Assembly (NCBI RefSeq): GCF_023091745.1
Contig: NC_068912.1
Coordinates: 62,152,567-62,216,566, forward strand
Direction: 5' to 3'
Source of the DNA: Budorcas taxicolor
Lineage: Eukaryota; Chordata; Mammalia; Artiodactyla; Bovidae
Length of the DNA: 64,000 nucleotides
In this document: piece after piece, positions 34,683 to 45,680 of the stretch
Numbering within the stretch: position 1 is the first letter of the stretch
Layout: every line of letters starts with the position of its first letter
Position numbers and translations under genes: made by a program
Notes under the pieces: model-generated
The model's database searches: none
What the model was told of the DNA's origin: nothing
What the model saw: only the letters and a program-made list of their open reading frames with translations

Positions 34683-34965
34683 GTTGCTGCTGCTGCTAAG
34701 TTGCTTCAGTCCTGTCCAACTCTGTGTAACCCCATAAACAGCAGCCAACCAGGCTCTGCTGTCCCTGGGATTCTCCAGGCAAGAACACTGGAGTGGATTC
34801 CCATTTACTTCTCCAATGCAAGAGTGTGAAAAGTGAAAGTGAATTTGCTCAGTCCTGTCCGATTCTTCACAAGCCCATGGACTGCAGCCTACCAGCCACC
34901 TCCGTACATGGGATTTTCCAGGCAAGAGTACAGGAGTGGGATGCCATTGCCTTCTCCGCATCCTA
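34683..34965 (-). mobile_element. Bov-A2 SINE (dimeric), minus strand
   Basis: GTTGCTGCTGCTGCTAAGTT lead, first inverted Bov-A unit (CTTCAGTCCTGTCCAACTC), a linker AAAAGTGAAAGTGAATTTGC, and a second inverted unit (CAGTCCTGTCCGATTCTTC) to TTGCCTTCTCCGCATCC. Two Bov-A units without a tRNA head define Bov-A2. It abuts the BovB copy that begins at 34971. Confidence 0.93.
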
Positions 34966-35683
34966 AGACTCAGTTCAGTTCAGTCTCTCAGTCGTGTCCG
35001 ACTCTTTGCGACTCCATGTATTGCAGCACCCCAGGCCTCCTTGTTCATCACCAACTCCCCGAGTTCACTCAGACTCGCATTCATCAAGTCAGTGATGCCA
35101 TCCAGCCATCACATCTCATCCTTCTCCTCCTGCCCCCAATCCCTCCCAGCATCAGAATCTTTTCCAATGAGTCCACTCTTCGCATGAGGTGGCCAAAGTA
35201 CTGGAGTTTCACCTTTAGCATCATTCCTTCCAAAGAAATCCCAGGACTGATCTCCTTCAGAATGGACTGGTTGGATCTCCTTGCAGTCCAAGGGACTGTC
35301 AAGAGTCTTCTCCAACACCACAGTTCAAAACCATCAATTCTTCAGTGCTCAGCTTTCTTCACAGTCCAACTCTCACATCCATACATGACCACTGGAAAAA
35401 CCATAGCCTTGACTAGGTGGACCTTTGTTGGCAAAGTAATGTCTCTGCTTTTCAATATGCTACCTAGGTTGGTCATAACTTTTCTTCCAAGGAGTAAGCG
35501 TATTTTAATTTCCTGGCTGCAGTGATTTTGGAGCCAAAAAAATAAAGTCTGTCACTGTTTCCACTGTTTTCCCATCTATTTGCCATGAAGTGATGTGACC
35601 AAATGCCATGATCTTCACTTTCTGAATGTTGAGCTTTAAGCTAACTTTTTCGCTCTCCTCTTTCACTTTCATCAAGAAGCGTT

Positions 35684-36550
35684 TTAGTTCCTCTTCACTT
35701 TCTGCCATAGGGTGGTGTCATCTGCATATGTGAGGTTATTGATATTTCTCCCGGCAATCTTGATCCCAGCTTGTGCTTCTTCCAGCCCAGCGTTTCTCAT
35801 GACGTAGTCTGCATAGTAGTTAAATAAGCAGGGTGACAATATGCAGTCTTGACATTCTCCTTTTCCTATTTGGAACCAGTCTGTTATTCCATGTCCAGTT
35901 CTAGCTGTTGCTTCCTGACCTGCATATAGGTTTCTCAAGAGGCAGGTCAGGTGATCTGATGTGCCCATCTCTTTCAGAATTTTCCACAGTTTATTGTGAT
36001 CCACACAGTCAAAGGCTTTGGCATAGTCAATAAAGCAGAAATAGATGTTTTCCTGGAACACTCTTGCTTTTTTGATGACACAGCAGATGTTGGCAATTTG
36101 ATCTCTGGTTCCTCTGCCTTTTCGAAAACCAGCTTGAACATCTAGAAGTTCACGGTTCACGTTTTGCTGAAGCCTGGCTTTCAGAATTTTGAGCATTACT
36201 TTACTAGCATGTGAGATGAGTGCAATTGTGTGGTAGTTTGAGCATTCTTTGGCATTGCCTTTCTTTGGAATTGGAATGAAAACTGACCTTTTCCAGTCCT
36301 GTGGCCACTGCTGAGTTTTCCAAATTTGCTGGCATATTGAGTGCAGCACTTTCATAGCATCATCTTTTAGGATTTGAAATAGCTCAATTGGAATTCCATC
36401 ACCTCCACTAGCTTTGTTTGTAGTGATGCTTTCTAAGGCCCACTTGACTTCACATTCCAGGATGTCTGGCTCTCGGTGAGTGATCACACCATCGTGATGA
36501 TCTGGGTCATGAAGATCTTTTTGTACAGTTCTTCTGTGTATTCTTGCCAC
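35684..36550 (-). pseudogene. BovB reverse transcriptase, 288-residue open piece
   Basis: RT domain with visible blocks in order: SGGDGIPIELF, FIPIPKKGNAKECSNYHTIA, DVQAGFRKGRGTRDQ, FIDYAKAFDCVDHNKLWKIL, NLYAGQEATARTGHG and YADDTTL near the end. The catalytic YADD is intact, but a missing base just after it (plus strand near 35709, compared with the copies at 48.1 and 61.75 kb) throws the downstream part out of frame. The next piece continues at 35505-35708. Confidence 0.93.
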
Positions 36551-36870
36551 CTCTTCTTAATATCTTCTGCTTCTGTTAGGTCCAAACCATTTCTGTCCTT
36601 TATCGAGCCCATCTTTGCATGACATGTTCCCTTGGTATCTCTAATTTTCTTGAAGAGATCTCTAGTCTTTCCCATTCTGTTGTTTTCCTCTGTTTCTTTG
36701 CAATGATCACTGAGGAAGGCTTTCTTATCTCTTCTTGCTATTCTTTGGATCTCTGCATTCAGATGCTTATATCTTTCCTTTTCTCCTTTGCTTTTTGCCT
36801 CTCTTCTTTTCACAGCTATTTGTAAGGCCTCCCCAGACAGCCATTTTGCTTTTTTGCATTTCTTTTGCAT
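36484..36870 (-). pseudogene. BovB linker between endonuclease and RT
   Basis: A 128-residue frame (ERYKHLNAEIQRIARRDKKA, NNRMGKTRDLFKKIRDTKG) that is the region between the endonuclease and the RT of BovB. It overlaps the RT frame by about 65 bases in another phase, marking a frameshift near 36520. Confidence 0.9.
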
Positions 36871-37197
36871 GGGGATAGTCTTGATCCCTGTCTCCTATAC
36901 AATGTCACCAACCTCCGTCCATAGTTCATCAGGCACTCTATCTATCAGATCTAGTCCCTTAAATCTATTTCTCACTTCCACTGTATAATCATAAGGGATT
37001 TGATTTAGGTCATACCTGAATGGTCTAGTGGTTTTCCCTACTTTCTTCAATTTCAGTCTGAATTTGGCAATAAGGAGTTCATGATTTGAGCCACAGTCAG
37101 CTCCCAGTCTTGTTTTTGCTGATTGTATAGAGCTTCTCCATCTTTGGCTGCAAAGAATATAATCAATCTGATTTTGGTGTTGACCATCTGGTGATGT

Positions 37198-38139
37198 TCA
37201 TGTGTAGAGTCTTCTCTTGTGTTGTTGGAAGGGGGTGTTTGCTATGACCAGTGCATTTTCTTGGCAAAACTCTATTAGTCTTTGCCCTGCTTCATTCCGT
37301 ATTCCAAGGCCAAATTTGCCTGTTACTCCAGGTGTTTCTTGACTTTCTACTTTTGCATTCCGGTCCCCTATAATGAAAAGGACATCTTTTTTGGGTGTTA
37401 GTTCTAAAAGGTCTTGTAGGTCTTCATAGAACCATTCAACTTCAGCTTCTTCAGCATTACTGGTTGTGGCATAGACTTGGATTACCATGATATTGAATGG
37501 TTTGCCTTAGAAATGAACAGAAATCATTCTGTCATTTTTGAGACTGCATCCAAGTACTGCATTTCAGGCTCTTTTGTTGACCATGATGGCTACTCCACTT
37601 CTTCTAAGGGATTCCTGCCCACAGTAGTAGATATAATGGTCATCTGAGTTAAATTCACCCATTCCAGTCCATTTTAGTTCACTGATTCTGAGAATGTCGA
37701 CGTTCACTCTTGCCATCTCCTGTTTGACCACTTCCAATTTGCCTTGACTCATGGACCTGACATTCCAGGTTCGTATGCAATATTGCTCTTTACAGCATTG
37801 GACCTTGCTTCTATCACCAGTCACATCCACAACTGGGTATTGTTTTTGCTTTGGCTCCATCCCTTCATTCTTTCTGGAGTTATTTCTCCACTGATCTCCA
37901 GTAGCATATTGGGCACCTTCTGACCTGGGGAGTTCCTCTTTCAGTATCTTGTCATTTTGCCTTTTCATACTGTTCATGGGGTTCTCAAGGCAAGAATTCT
38001 GACGTGGTTTGCCATTCCCTTCTCCAGTGGACCACATTCTGTCAGATCTCTCCACCATGCCCGCCCGTCTTGGGTGGCCCCATAGTGCATGGCTTAGTTT
38101 CACTGAGTTAGACAAGGCTGTGATCCTAGTGTAATTCAA
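37198..38139 (-). pseudogene. BovB APE-type endonuclease, broken
   Basis: Two frames: 37564-38139, which contains WNVRSMSQGKLEVVKQEMAR and ELKWTGMGEFNSDDHYIYYC, and 37198-37488, which contains the later FIIGDRNAKVESQE block. Endonuclease of this fold nicks target DNA for target-primed reverse transcription. In the other copies the block reads GD(W)NAK, here GDRNAK. A break near 37500 separates the halves. Confidence 0.88.
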
Positions 38140-38214
38140 TTGACTAGTTTTCCTGTGATTATGGTTTCAGTGTGTCTGCCCTCTTGCAACACCTACCGTC
38201 TTACTTGGGTTTCT

Positions 38215-38488
38215 CTTACCTCGGATGAGGGGTATCTCCTCACGGCCGCCCCTCCTTACCTTCAACGCGGGATAGCTCCTGTAGGCCCTCTGGCGCCTGC
38301 ACAGCCACCACTCCTTGGACGTGTGGTCGCTCCTCTTGGCTGCCGCCCCTGGCCTCGGGCGGGTGTAGCTCCTCTAGGCTGCTCCTGCGCTGTTGCAGCC
38401 TGGCACTCTCGGCCGCCGCCCCTGACCTCGGACGCGGGATGATTCCTTTCGGCTGCCGCCCCTGACCTTGGATGTGGGGCTGCCCCCT
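38215..38488 (-). repeat. GC-rich 5' tandem region of BovB
   Basis: Tandem imperfect units built around CCTCTTGGCTGCCGCCCCTG and GACCTCGGACGCGGGAT words. It is CpG-rich compared with the rest of the window. Equivalent regions sit at 45325-45680 and 59041-59245. Confidence 0.75.
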
Positions 38489-38649
38489 ATTTCTTCCCCA
38501 AAGTGCACAGTCTGAGATTCATTTAGTAAGGTTCATCTCATGGTCTAAAAGACTGCACACTCAGTCACCTCTAGCCATGGTTAACTCAATAACTCACCTT
38601 TGTATTGGCTCTCTCTCCTACTCTATTTCACTCCACTGTCCTTCAGTTG

Positions 38650-38925
38650 GGGCTTCCCTGATAGCTCAGTTGGTAAAGAATCTGTCTGTAATGCAGGAGA
38701 CCCAGTTCTCTTCCTGGATCGGGAAGATCTGCTGGAGAAGGGATAGGCTACCCACTCCAGTATTCTTGGGCTTACTTTGTGGCTCAGCTGGTAAAGAATC
38801 TACCAATCCCTGGATTGGGAAGATCCCTGGGGAAGGGAAAGGCTACCCACTCCAGTATTCTGGCCTAGAGAATTCCATGGACTGTATGGGGTCACACTAG
38901 TCGGACATGACTGAGTGAATAGACA
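38650..38925 (+). mobile_element. Double-headed Bov-tA SINE, plus strand
   Basis: First head GGGGCTTCCCTGATAGCTCA at 38650, a short body, a second head at about 38769 (GGGCTTACTTTGTGGCTCAG), then the Bov-A body ending in CGGACATGACTGAGTG. The tail is a short CATAGA tandem at about 38920-38938. Confidence 0.92.
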
Positions 38926-38967
38926 TAGACATAGACATCCTTCAGTTAATATACTCTCAGATAAACT

Positions 38968-39186
38968 GCTGCTGCTGCTGCTGCTAAGTTGCTTCAGTCG
39001 TGTCCGACTCTGTGTGACCCCAGAGACGGCAGCCCACCAGATGCCCCCAGCCCTGGGATTCTCCAGGCAAGAACACTGGAGTGGGTTCCCATTTCCTTCT
39101 CCAATGCATGAAAGTGAAAAGTGCAAGTGAAGTCGCTCAGTCGTGTCGGACTCTTAGCGACCCCATGGACTGTAGCCCACCAGGCT
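38968..39186 (-). mobile_element. Bov-A2 SINE, minus strand, truncated
   Basis: Five CTG/CTG-like trinucleotides at 38968, an inverted Bov-A unit (GCTTCAGTCGTGTCCGACTC), a linker TGAAAAGTGCAAGTGAAGTC, and the start of a second unit truncated at CCCACCAGGCTT. Confidence 0.92.
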
Positions 39187-39539
39187 TGTAAACTCCGTCT
39201 AAGGCTCTGCTTTCCAGATTAATGCAAAGCTATGTAGAACAACAATAATAAACAATTTGCTTAAGGTGGGGGCATCAAAGAACAAACTAGGTTGAAAATA
39301 TTTCAAAACAAATAATGCCCTCTGAAGTCCTTCTATTTTTTGAACAATGGGCAAAACATTGAACAACTTTAGATTTGGTTAAGTATGCACTTTACAGTAG
39401 GTATGCAATCACTAAAGGAAAAGACATAAACCTTAAAAATTCCAAAGAAGGGAGAGAGAAGAAAGATTGCAGGAAGGGTGAGCAGAGCAGGCTGGGAACT
39501 CATCCAATACAAAATAAGGCAACAAAAGAGTAGGAAACG
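39187..39539. other. Unique sequence
   Basis: No gene recognised between the Bov-A2 and the L1 tail. Confidence 0.4.
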
Positions 39540-39830
39540 TGTAATAGAAGGGCAGGTGGCATTATATATTTGTCCAAACTCATAGAATCTACAACAGTAA
39601 GAGTGAACAATAATGTAAACCATGGACTTTGTGTGATTATAATGTGTCAGTGAAATTTCATCAACTGTAATAAGTAAATCACTCTGTTAGGGAATATTGA
39701 TAAAGGAAAAGACTATGCCTGTGTGGGAATTGGAGTTGTATGGAAAAATCTCTGTCTTTCCCTGAATTTGGCTGTGAATCTAAAACTGCTTTTAAAAAAG
39801 TAGTCTTAATTTTTTTTAAAAAAAGGACAA
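39540..39830 (+). mobile_element. Ancient L1 (L1M-type) 3' UTR
   Basis: Clear order of the old L1 3' UTR: 'tccaaactcatagaatct', 'aatgtaaaccatggactttg', 'aatgtgtcagtgaaatttcatcaactg', 'gaaaaatctctgtctttccc', 'ggctgtgaatctaaaactgct', then an A-rich end. Confidence 0.8.
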
Positions 39831-40427
39831 ATAGCACAAAATAAGGAAAAGAAAAAAATTTAAATATACTAATATCATATACATTGCCTAAACTCCCAAA
39901 TAAAACTAAAATACATGAATTAAAATCCAGAAATATGCAGTTTACATGAGGCATTCCTAAAACATGCATAGACAAGAAGCAAACATTTAAGAAATAAATA
40001 AGAAAACCAAGTCTGAAATAAACTAAATAATGTGCCACAGGTTTCCGGTTTCTAGTGTTCTTTTCTTTCTGACCCCAGCACCAATTGTTTTCCATTATGT
40101 CATGCCATTTACTGAGGCCAGAGCCACGATTTTATTCATCTTTATATATCTATCATTCAGCACAGCAACAAAGCAATATCTACTGAATTCATGAAATCAA
40201 AATTGTACAAGTGCACAATCCATCAGAAACATGTTGAGCATTCTCACAAAGAGCAACAATGTTTCTTATAATTGATGCAGATTGATGTCTTCTGATATTT
40301 CTAACATAATAAATGAGCTTTATTTCTCCCTAGAGGATAAAATAAAGGCACAGCTCAACCTAGGAAATGTCCACATGTGTGGTCATTTTATAAGGTGACA
40401 GGCATGACCATGAAAGATGGTTTTCAT

Positions 40428-40560
40428 TCATTCATTTATTCTACTTATATTTATTCACCTAATTTGTGCCAGACACCATGTAAGCATGTGGATACAATGA
40501 TAAATGAGAGGAGCACGATTCTTAACATTTTGGAGACTACTGACTAGTTATTATATAGCA
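40428..40560 (+). mobile_element. L2 LINE (ancient)
   Basis: 'cattcattcatttattctac', 'atttattcacctaatttgtgccagacacc' and 'ggatacaatgataaatgagagg', the standard L2 3' order. Confidence 0.6.
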
Positions 40561-40689
40561 AAATTCCAAAGTATTTTAAATTTCAATCAGTTTAAAAAGT
40601 TTAAATTTTATTTTAAATAAATAGGAAATTCCTTAACTGCAGTGTAAAATAATTTCAGCTAATCTTAATTTATTAAATAAGTAATGTTG

Positions 40690-40860
40690 AACTCATCATT
40701 CAGTCAGTTAGATCATTTGCTGCTCTGAGTCTCAAGTTTTTTATCTCAAAGTCTGAAAATAATCTCCATGTCTCATTGCGGCAATTATCTGAGATGATGT
40801 GCCAGGCATATTGATGTTCAATAAATGCCAATTCTCTTTAGAACCAAATTGTTACTACCA
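40690..40860 (+). mobile_element. MIR SINE (ancient), 3' half
   Basis: 'tctgagtctcaagttttttatctc', 'aattatctgagatgatgtgccaggcatattgatgttcaataaatgcc', a forward MIR end. Confidence 0.6.
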
Positions 40861-42066
40861 TGTCAAAATTTAATATATACCATATCCCATGTGTAAACAT
40901 TGAACATTATGCAGTCCAGGAATCAGGTTTCAGAGAAAGGAGCCATCAAGATGCAGCAAGTTTGCTATTTATTAGAAACAGATTTATTGAGGTCCAAACA
41001 GGAATGTAATGTATGTATATTTATTCATACTTTGTATCTATTACATAGATGGTTGACCAGCCACTCTGATTTGAATAATGTACTGGCATTTACTTGTAAT
41101 AATGATCCTGTTATATGCTGCATTGTTAACACACATAATTTAGGGTTTTGACTCCATCCCCCTGCACCAACCAAAAGCATAGGACCTAATGAAAACTTGC
41201 AAAGCACTGTTTTGACCATTATTTCCAAGTTTGTTCTTAACTTAAGCGGATGGAGAAAAGTATTATCAGATATGCTGCATAAAGCTAAAGACTTTGAAAT
41301 TAATAGAGACCTGTTTGCCACAGGACGCAACTACACCTAACAGGCTATTAAAAAAATGATTAATATATGTCACAGTGGGTCAACAAAGAGAAGGTCTGTG
41401 ATTGTGCGTAAAAGTGAATTAATTTGACTTATGGCCATGAAGAGGGCTAGACCAAGTTGCAGAGCACTGACTGTGGGAGGAGGCTAAAAGCTTTGGCTGG
41501 CTTTATTAGCTTTTTAAAAAACAAAATTTTTTTTAAGAAAAAAATAGCAGAGTTCACTGGAATGAGCTGTGTGTTTGGTCTTGCTATTGTGGCTTAATCT
41601 TTCAAAGTTAAGTGCTATTTTGCCTTTGATTCACTATGTCAGTGTGCTGTAAGTCAATTGCATGAGAGGAGCATTAAACGGTGCTTTTGGGAAAAATACT
41701 AGTTGGGATGAAAGATGCATTGTAATTGCAAGGATTTATTATTAATTATTATTATTCAGACTCTCGTTTTCCAATATTTCCCATTATAGATGAACAGTAT
41801 AAAGTTCCATCTCTGCCTTCCAGAATGCAAATTAAAGATGACTGAATTATTACAAAGCTTTGTGGCTTTACTATTCTATATTCAGGGCCACATATGAATA
41901 GATTATCTCTTCCTTCTCAGCAGCTATAAGGTGAGCCATTAAATCCCTCAGATAGTTTGGATGCTTTCACTGTAGAATGAAACATTTTAAAACTTGATTC
42001 ATTTTATTGTTTCTTTTAAAACACTTCCTCTCTAGCTTCATCTCAAGTATTACTGATTATTATTAT
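40861..42066. other. Unique sequence with candidate conserved segment
   Basis: No gene recognised. The piece around 41430-41900 is dense in transcription-factor-like words: CCTTTGAT (TCF/LEF-like, about 41624), ATTAATTATTATTATT (homeobox-like, about 41741) and ATGCAAAT (octamer, about 41825). It has no repeat. Enhancer role is a guess. Confidence 0.35.
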
Positions 42067-42081
42067 TCAGTTCAGTTCAGT

Positions 42082-42585
42082 TCAGTCTCTCAGTCGTGTC
42101 TGACTCTTTGCGACCCCATGAATTGCAGCACGCCAGGCCTCCCTGTCCATCACCAACTCCCGGAGTTCACCCAGACTCACATCCATCGAGTCAGTGATGC
42201 CATCCAGCCATCTCATCCTCTGTCGTCCCCTTCTCCTCCTGCCCCTAATCCCTCCCAGCATCAGAGTCTTTTCCAATGAGTCAACTCTTCCCATGCGGTG
42301 GCCAAAGTACTGGAGTTTCAGCTTTAGCATCATTCCTTCCAAAGAAATCCCAGGGCTGATCTCCTTCAGAATGGATTGATTGGATCTTCTTGCGGTCCAA
42401 GGGACTGTCAAGAGTCTTCTCCAACACCACAGTTCAAAACCATCAATTCTTCGGCACTCAGCTTTCTTCACAGTCCAACTCTCACATCCATACATAACCA
42501 CTGGGAAAACAATACCTTTAACTAGATGGACCTTTGTTGGCAAAGTAATGTCTCTGCTTTTCAATATGCTATCTAGGTTGGTCAT
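42082..42585 (-). pseudogene. BovB RT C-terminal region, 167-residue piece
   Basis: Post-palm C-terminal region with MYGCESWTVKKAECRRIDGF, ELWCWRRLLTVPWTARRSNQ and the terminal WLDGITDSMDVSLGELRELV. It runs to the natural end of the ORF, where the 3' UTR starts. Confidence 0.92.
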
Positions 42586-42921
42586 AACTTTTCTTCCAAG
42601 GAGTAAGTGTCTTTTAATTTCATGGCTGCAATCACCATCTGCAGTGATTTTGGAGCCCTAAAAAATAAAGTCTGACACTGTCTCCATGTTTCCCCATCTA
42701 TTTCCCATGAAGTGATGGGACGAAACGCCATGATGTTCCTTTTCTGAATGTTGAGCTCTACCAATTTTTTCACTCTCCACTTTCACTCTCATCAAAAGCC
42801 TTTTTAGTTCCTCTTCATTTTCTGCAATAAGGGTGATGTTGTCTGCATATCTGAGGTTACTGATATTTCTCCAAGCAGTCTTGATTACAGTTTGTGCTTC
42901 CTCCAGCCCAGCGTTTCTCAT
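42582..42921 (-). pseudogene. BovB RT palm end with altered catalytic motif
   Basis: Two short frames (42658-42921 and 42582-42773). The codons at 42838-42849 read YADN instead of YADD, changing the second catalytic aspartate to asparagine. Frameshifts lie on both sides. Confidence 0.9.
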
Positions 42922-44057
42922 GATGTACTCTGCATAAAATTTAATAAGCAGGGTGACAATATACAGCCTTGACGTACTCCTTTTCCTATTTGAAAACAGT
43001 CTGTTGTTCCATGTCCAGTTCTAACTGTTGCTTCCTGACCTGCATATAGGTTTCTCAAGAGGCAGGTCAGGTGGTCTGGGATTCCTATCTCTTTCAGAAT
43101 TTTCCACAGTTTATTGTGATCCACACAGTCAAAGGCTTTGGCATAGTCAATAAAGCAGAAATAGATGTTTTTCTGGAACTCTCTTGCTTTTTCCATGATC
43201 GAGTGGATGTTGGCAATTTGATCTCTGGTTCCTCTGCCTTTTCTAAAACCAACTTGAACATCAGGGAGTTCACAGTTCACATATTGGTGAAGTCTGGCTT
43301 TCAGAATTTTGATCATTACTTTACTAGCATGTGAGATGAGTGCAATTGTGTGGTAGTTTGAGCATTCTTTGGCATTGCCTTTCTTTGGGATTGGAATGAA
43401 AACTGACCTTTTCCAGTCCTGTGGCCACTGCTGAGTTTTCCAAATTTGCTGGCATATTGAGTGCAGCACTTTCACAGCATCATCTCTCAGGATTAGAAAC
43501 AGCTCAACTGGAATTCCATCACCTCCACTAGCTTTGTTCATAGTGATGCTTTCTAAGGCCCACTTGACTTCACATTCCAGGATGTCTGGCTCTCGGTGAG
43601 TGATCACACCATCGTGATGATCTGGGTCGTGAAGATCTTTTTTGTACAGTTCTTTTGTGTATTCTTGCCACCTCTTCTTAATATCTTCTGCTTCTGTTAG
43701 GTCCATACCATTACTGTCCTTTATCGAGTCCATCTTTGCATGACATGTTCCCTTGGTATCTCTAATTTTCTTGAAGAGATCTCTAGTCTTTCCCATTCTG
43801 TTGTTTTCCTCTATTTCTTTGCAATGATCACTGAGGAAGGCTTTCTTATCTCTTCTTGCTATTCTTTGGATCTCTGCATTCAGATGCTTGTATCTTTCCT
43901 TTTCTCCTATGATTTTACTTCTCTTCTTTTCACAGCTATTGATAAGGCCTCCCCAGACAGCTATTTTCCTTTTTTGCATTTCTTTTCCATGGGGATGGTC
44001 TTGATCCCTGTCTCCTTGTAACATGTCACAAACCTCTGTCCATAGTTCATCAGGCAC
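42918..44057 (-). pseudogene. BovB linker plus RT, 379-residue open piece
   Basis: The longest open frame in the window. It begins at PDELWTEVCDMLQ (endonuclease-RT linker), passes through NNRMGKTRDLFKKIRDTKGT, SGGDGIPVELF, FIPIPKKGNAKECSNYHTIA, FRKGRGTRDQ and FIDYAKAFDCVDHNKLWKIL, and ends at GVRQGCILSPCLLNFM, just before the catalytic loop. The start here is an ATG inside the original ORF, so it is an open relic, not a complete protein. Confidence 0.93.
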
Positions 44058-44676
44058 TCTATCAGATCTAGTCCCTTAAATCTGTTTCTCATTTCCACTG
44101 TATAATCATAAGGGATTTGATTTAGGTCATACCTGAATGTTCTAGTGGTTTTCACTACTTTCTTCAATTTGAGTCTGAATTTGGCAATAAGGAGTTCATG
44201 ATCTGAGCCACAGTCAGCTCCTGGTCTTGTTTTTGTTGATTGTATAGAGCTTCTCCATTTTTGGCTGCAAAGAATATAATCAATCTAATTTTGGTGTCGA
44301 CCATCCGGTGATGTCCATGTGTAGAGTCTTCTCTTGTGTTGTTGGAAGGGGGTGTTTGCTATGACCAGTGCATTTTCTTGGCAAAACTCTATTAGTCTTT
44401 GCCCTGCTTCATTCCGTATTCCAAGGCCAAATTTGCCTGTTACTCCAGGTGTTTCTTGACTTTCTACTTTTGCATTCCGGTCCCCTATAATGAAAAGGAC
44501 ATCTTTTGGGTGTTAGTTCTAAAAGGTCTTGTAGGTCTTCATAGAACTATTCAACTTCAGCTTCCTCACCATTATTGGTTGGGGCCTAGACTTGGATTAC
44601 TGTGATATTGAATGGTTTGCCTTGGAAAGGAAGAGATCATTCTGTCGTTTTTAAGATTATATCCATGTACTGCATT

Positions 44677-44961
44677 TCAGACTCTTTTGTTGACCATGAT
44701 GGCTACTCCATTTCTTCTAAGGGATTCCTGCCCACAATAGTAGATATAATGGTCATCTGAGTTAAATTCACCCATTCCAGTCCATTTTAGTTCACTGATT
44801 CCTAGAATGTTGACATTCACTCTTGCCATCTCCTGTTTGACCACTTCCAATTTGGACCTGACATTCCAGGTTCCTATGCAATATTGGTCTTTACAGCATT
44901 GGACCTTGCTTCTATCACCAGTCACATCCACAACTGGGTATTGTTTTTGCTTTGGCTCCAT
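44677..44961 (-). pseudogene. BovB endonuclease N-terminal fragment
   Basis: A 94-residue frame with QCCKDQYCIGTWNVRSKLEV and ELKWTGMGEFNSDDHYIYYC. Compared with the 37.7 kb copy the residues 'MSQGK' after NVRS are missing (deletion of about 15 bases near 44857). The remaining endonuclease is spread over other frames. Confidence 0.88.
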
Positions 44962-45324
44962 CCCTTCATTCTTTCTGGAGTTATTTCTCCACTGATCTCC
45001 AGTAGCATATTGGGCACCTTCTGACCTGGGTTGTTCTTCTTTTAGTATCCTTTTTCCTTTTTATACTGTTCATGGGGTTCTCAAGGCAAGAATTCTGACG
45101 TGGTTTGCCATTCCCTTCTCCAGTGGACCACATTCTGTCAGACCTCTCCACCATGCCCGCCCGTCTTGGGTGGCCCCACAGGGCATGGCTTAGTTTCACT
45201 GAGTTAGACAAGGCTGTGGTCCGTGTGATTAGATTAACTAGTTTTCTGTGATTATGGTTTCAATGTGTCTGCCCTCTGATGCCCTCTCACAACACCTACC
45301 ATCTTACTTGCGTTTCTCTTACCT

Positions 45325-45680
45325 TGGACGTGCGGTATCTCTTCACGGCTGCTCCAGCAAAGTGCAGCCACTGCTCCTTACCTTGGACGAGGGGTATTTC
45401 CTCACCGCTGCCCCTCCTGGCCTTGAACGTGGAATAGCGCCTCTAGGCCCTCCTGCACCTGTGCAGCCACCGCTCTTAGACATGGAGTTGCTACTCCTGG
45501 GCGTTGCACCTGGCCTAGGGCCAGGGTGGGGTAGCTCCTCCCAGCCACTGCCTCTGACCTCGGAGGTGGGTTAGCTCCTCTTGGCTGCCACGCCTTGGGC
45601 ATGGGGTCCTCCCGGCCTCTGCCCGTGATCTCGGAGGTGGGTTAGCTCCTCTTGGCCGTGTTATGTGCACGGTTGCAGCC
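45325..45680 (-). repeat. GC-rich 5' tandem region of BovB
   Basis: Imperfect tandem units; the words GACCTCGGAGGTGGGTTAGC and GATCTCGGAGGTGGGTTAGC recur about 75 bases apart (about 45557 and 45631). Local GC content is far above that of the surrounding sequence. Confidence 0.75.

Larger units (their letters stand above)
34971..38488 (-). mobile_element. BovB LINE, near-complete, minus strand
   Basis: Right to left it has a GC-rich 5' region (38215-38488), the endonuclease coding part, the RT coding part, and the 3' UTR ending in CTGAACTGAACTG at 34971. It is about 3.5 kb, about full family length. Coding is broken in several places. It shares orientation and nearly all its length with the copy at 42067-45686, only 3.6 kb away. 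Confidence 0.95.

Noticed and set aside
34833..35525. 230-residue plus-strand frame
   Set aside because: It reads antisense to BovB 3' end and a Bov-A2, so it is a shadow of the minus-strand element.
38215..38500. CpG island of a host gene
   Set aside because: The GC-rich units match the 5' end of a BovB on the minus strand and recur at two other BovB copies, so they are explained by the element.
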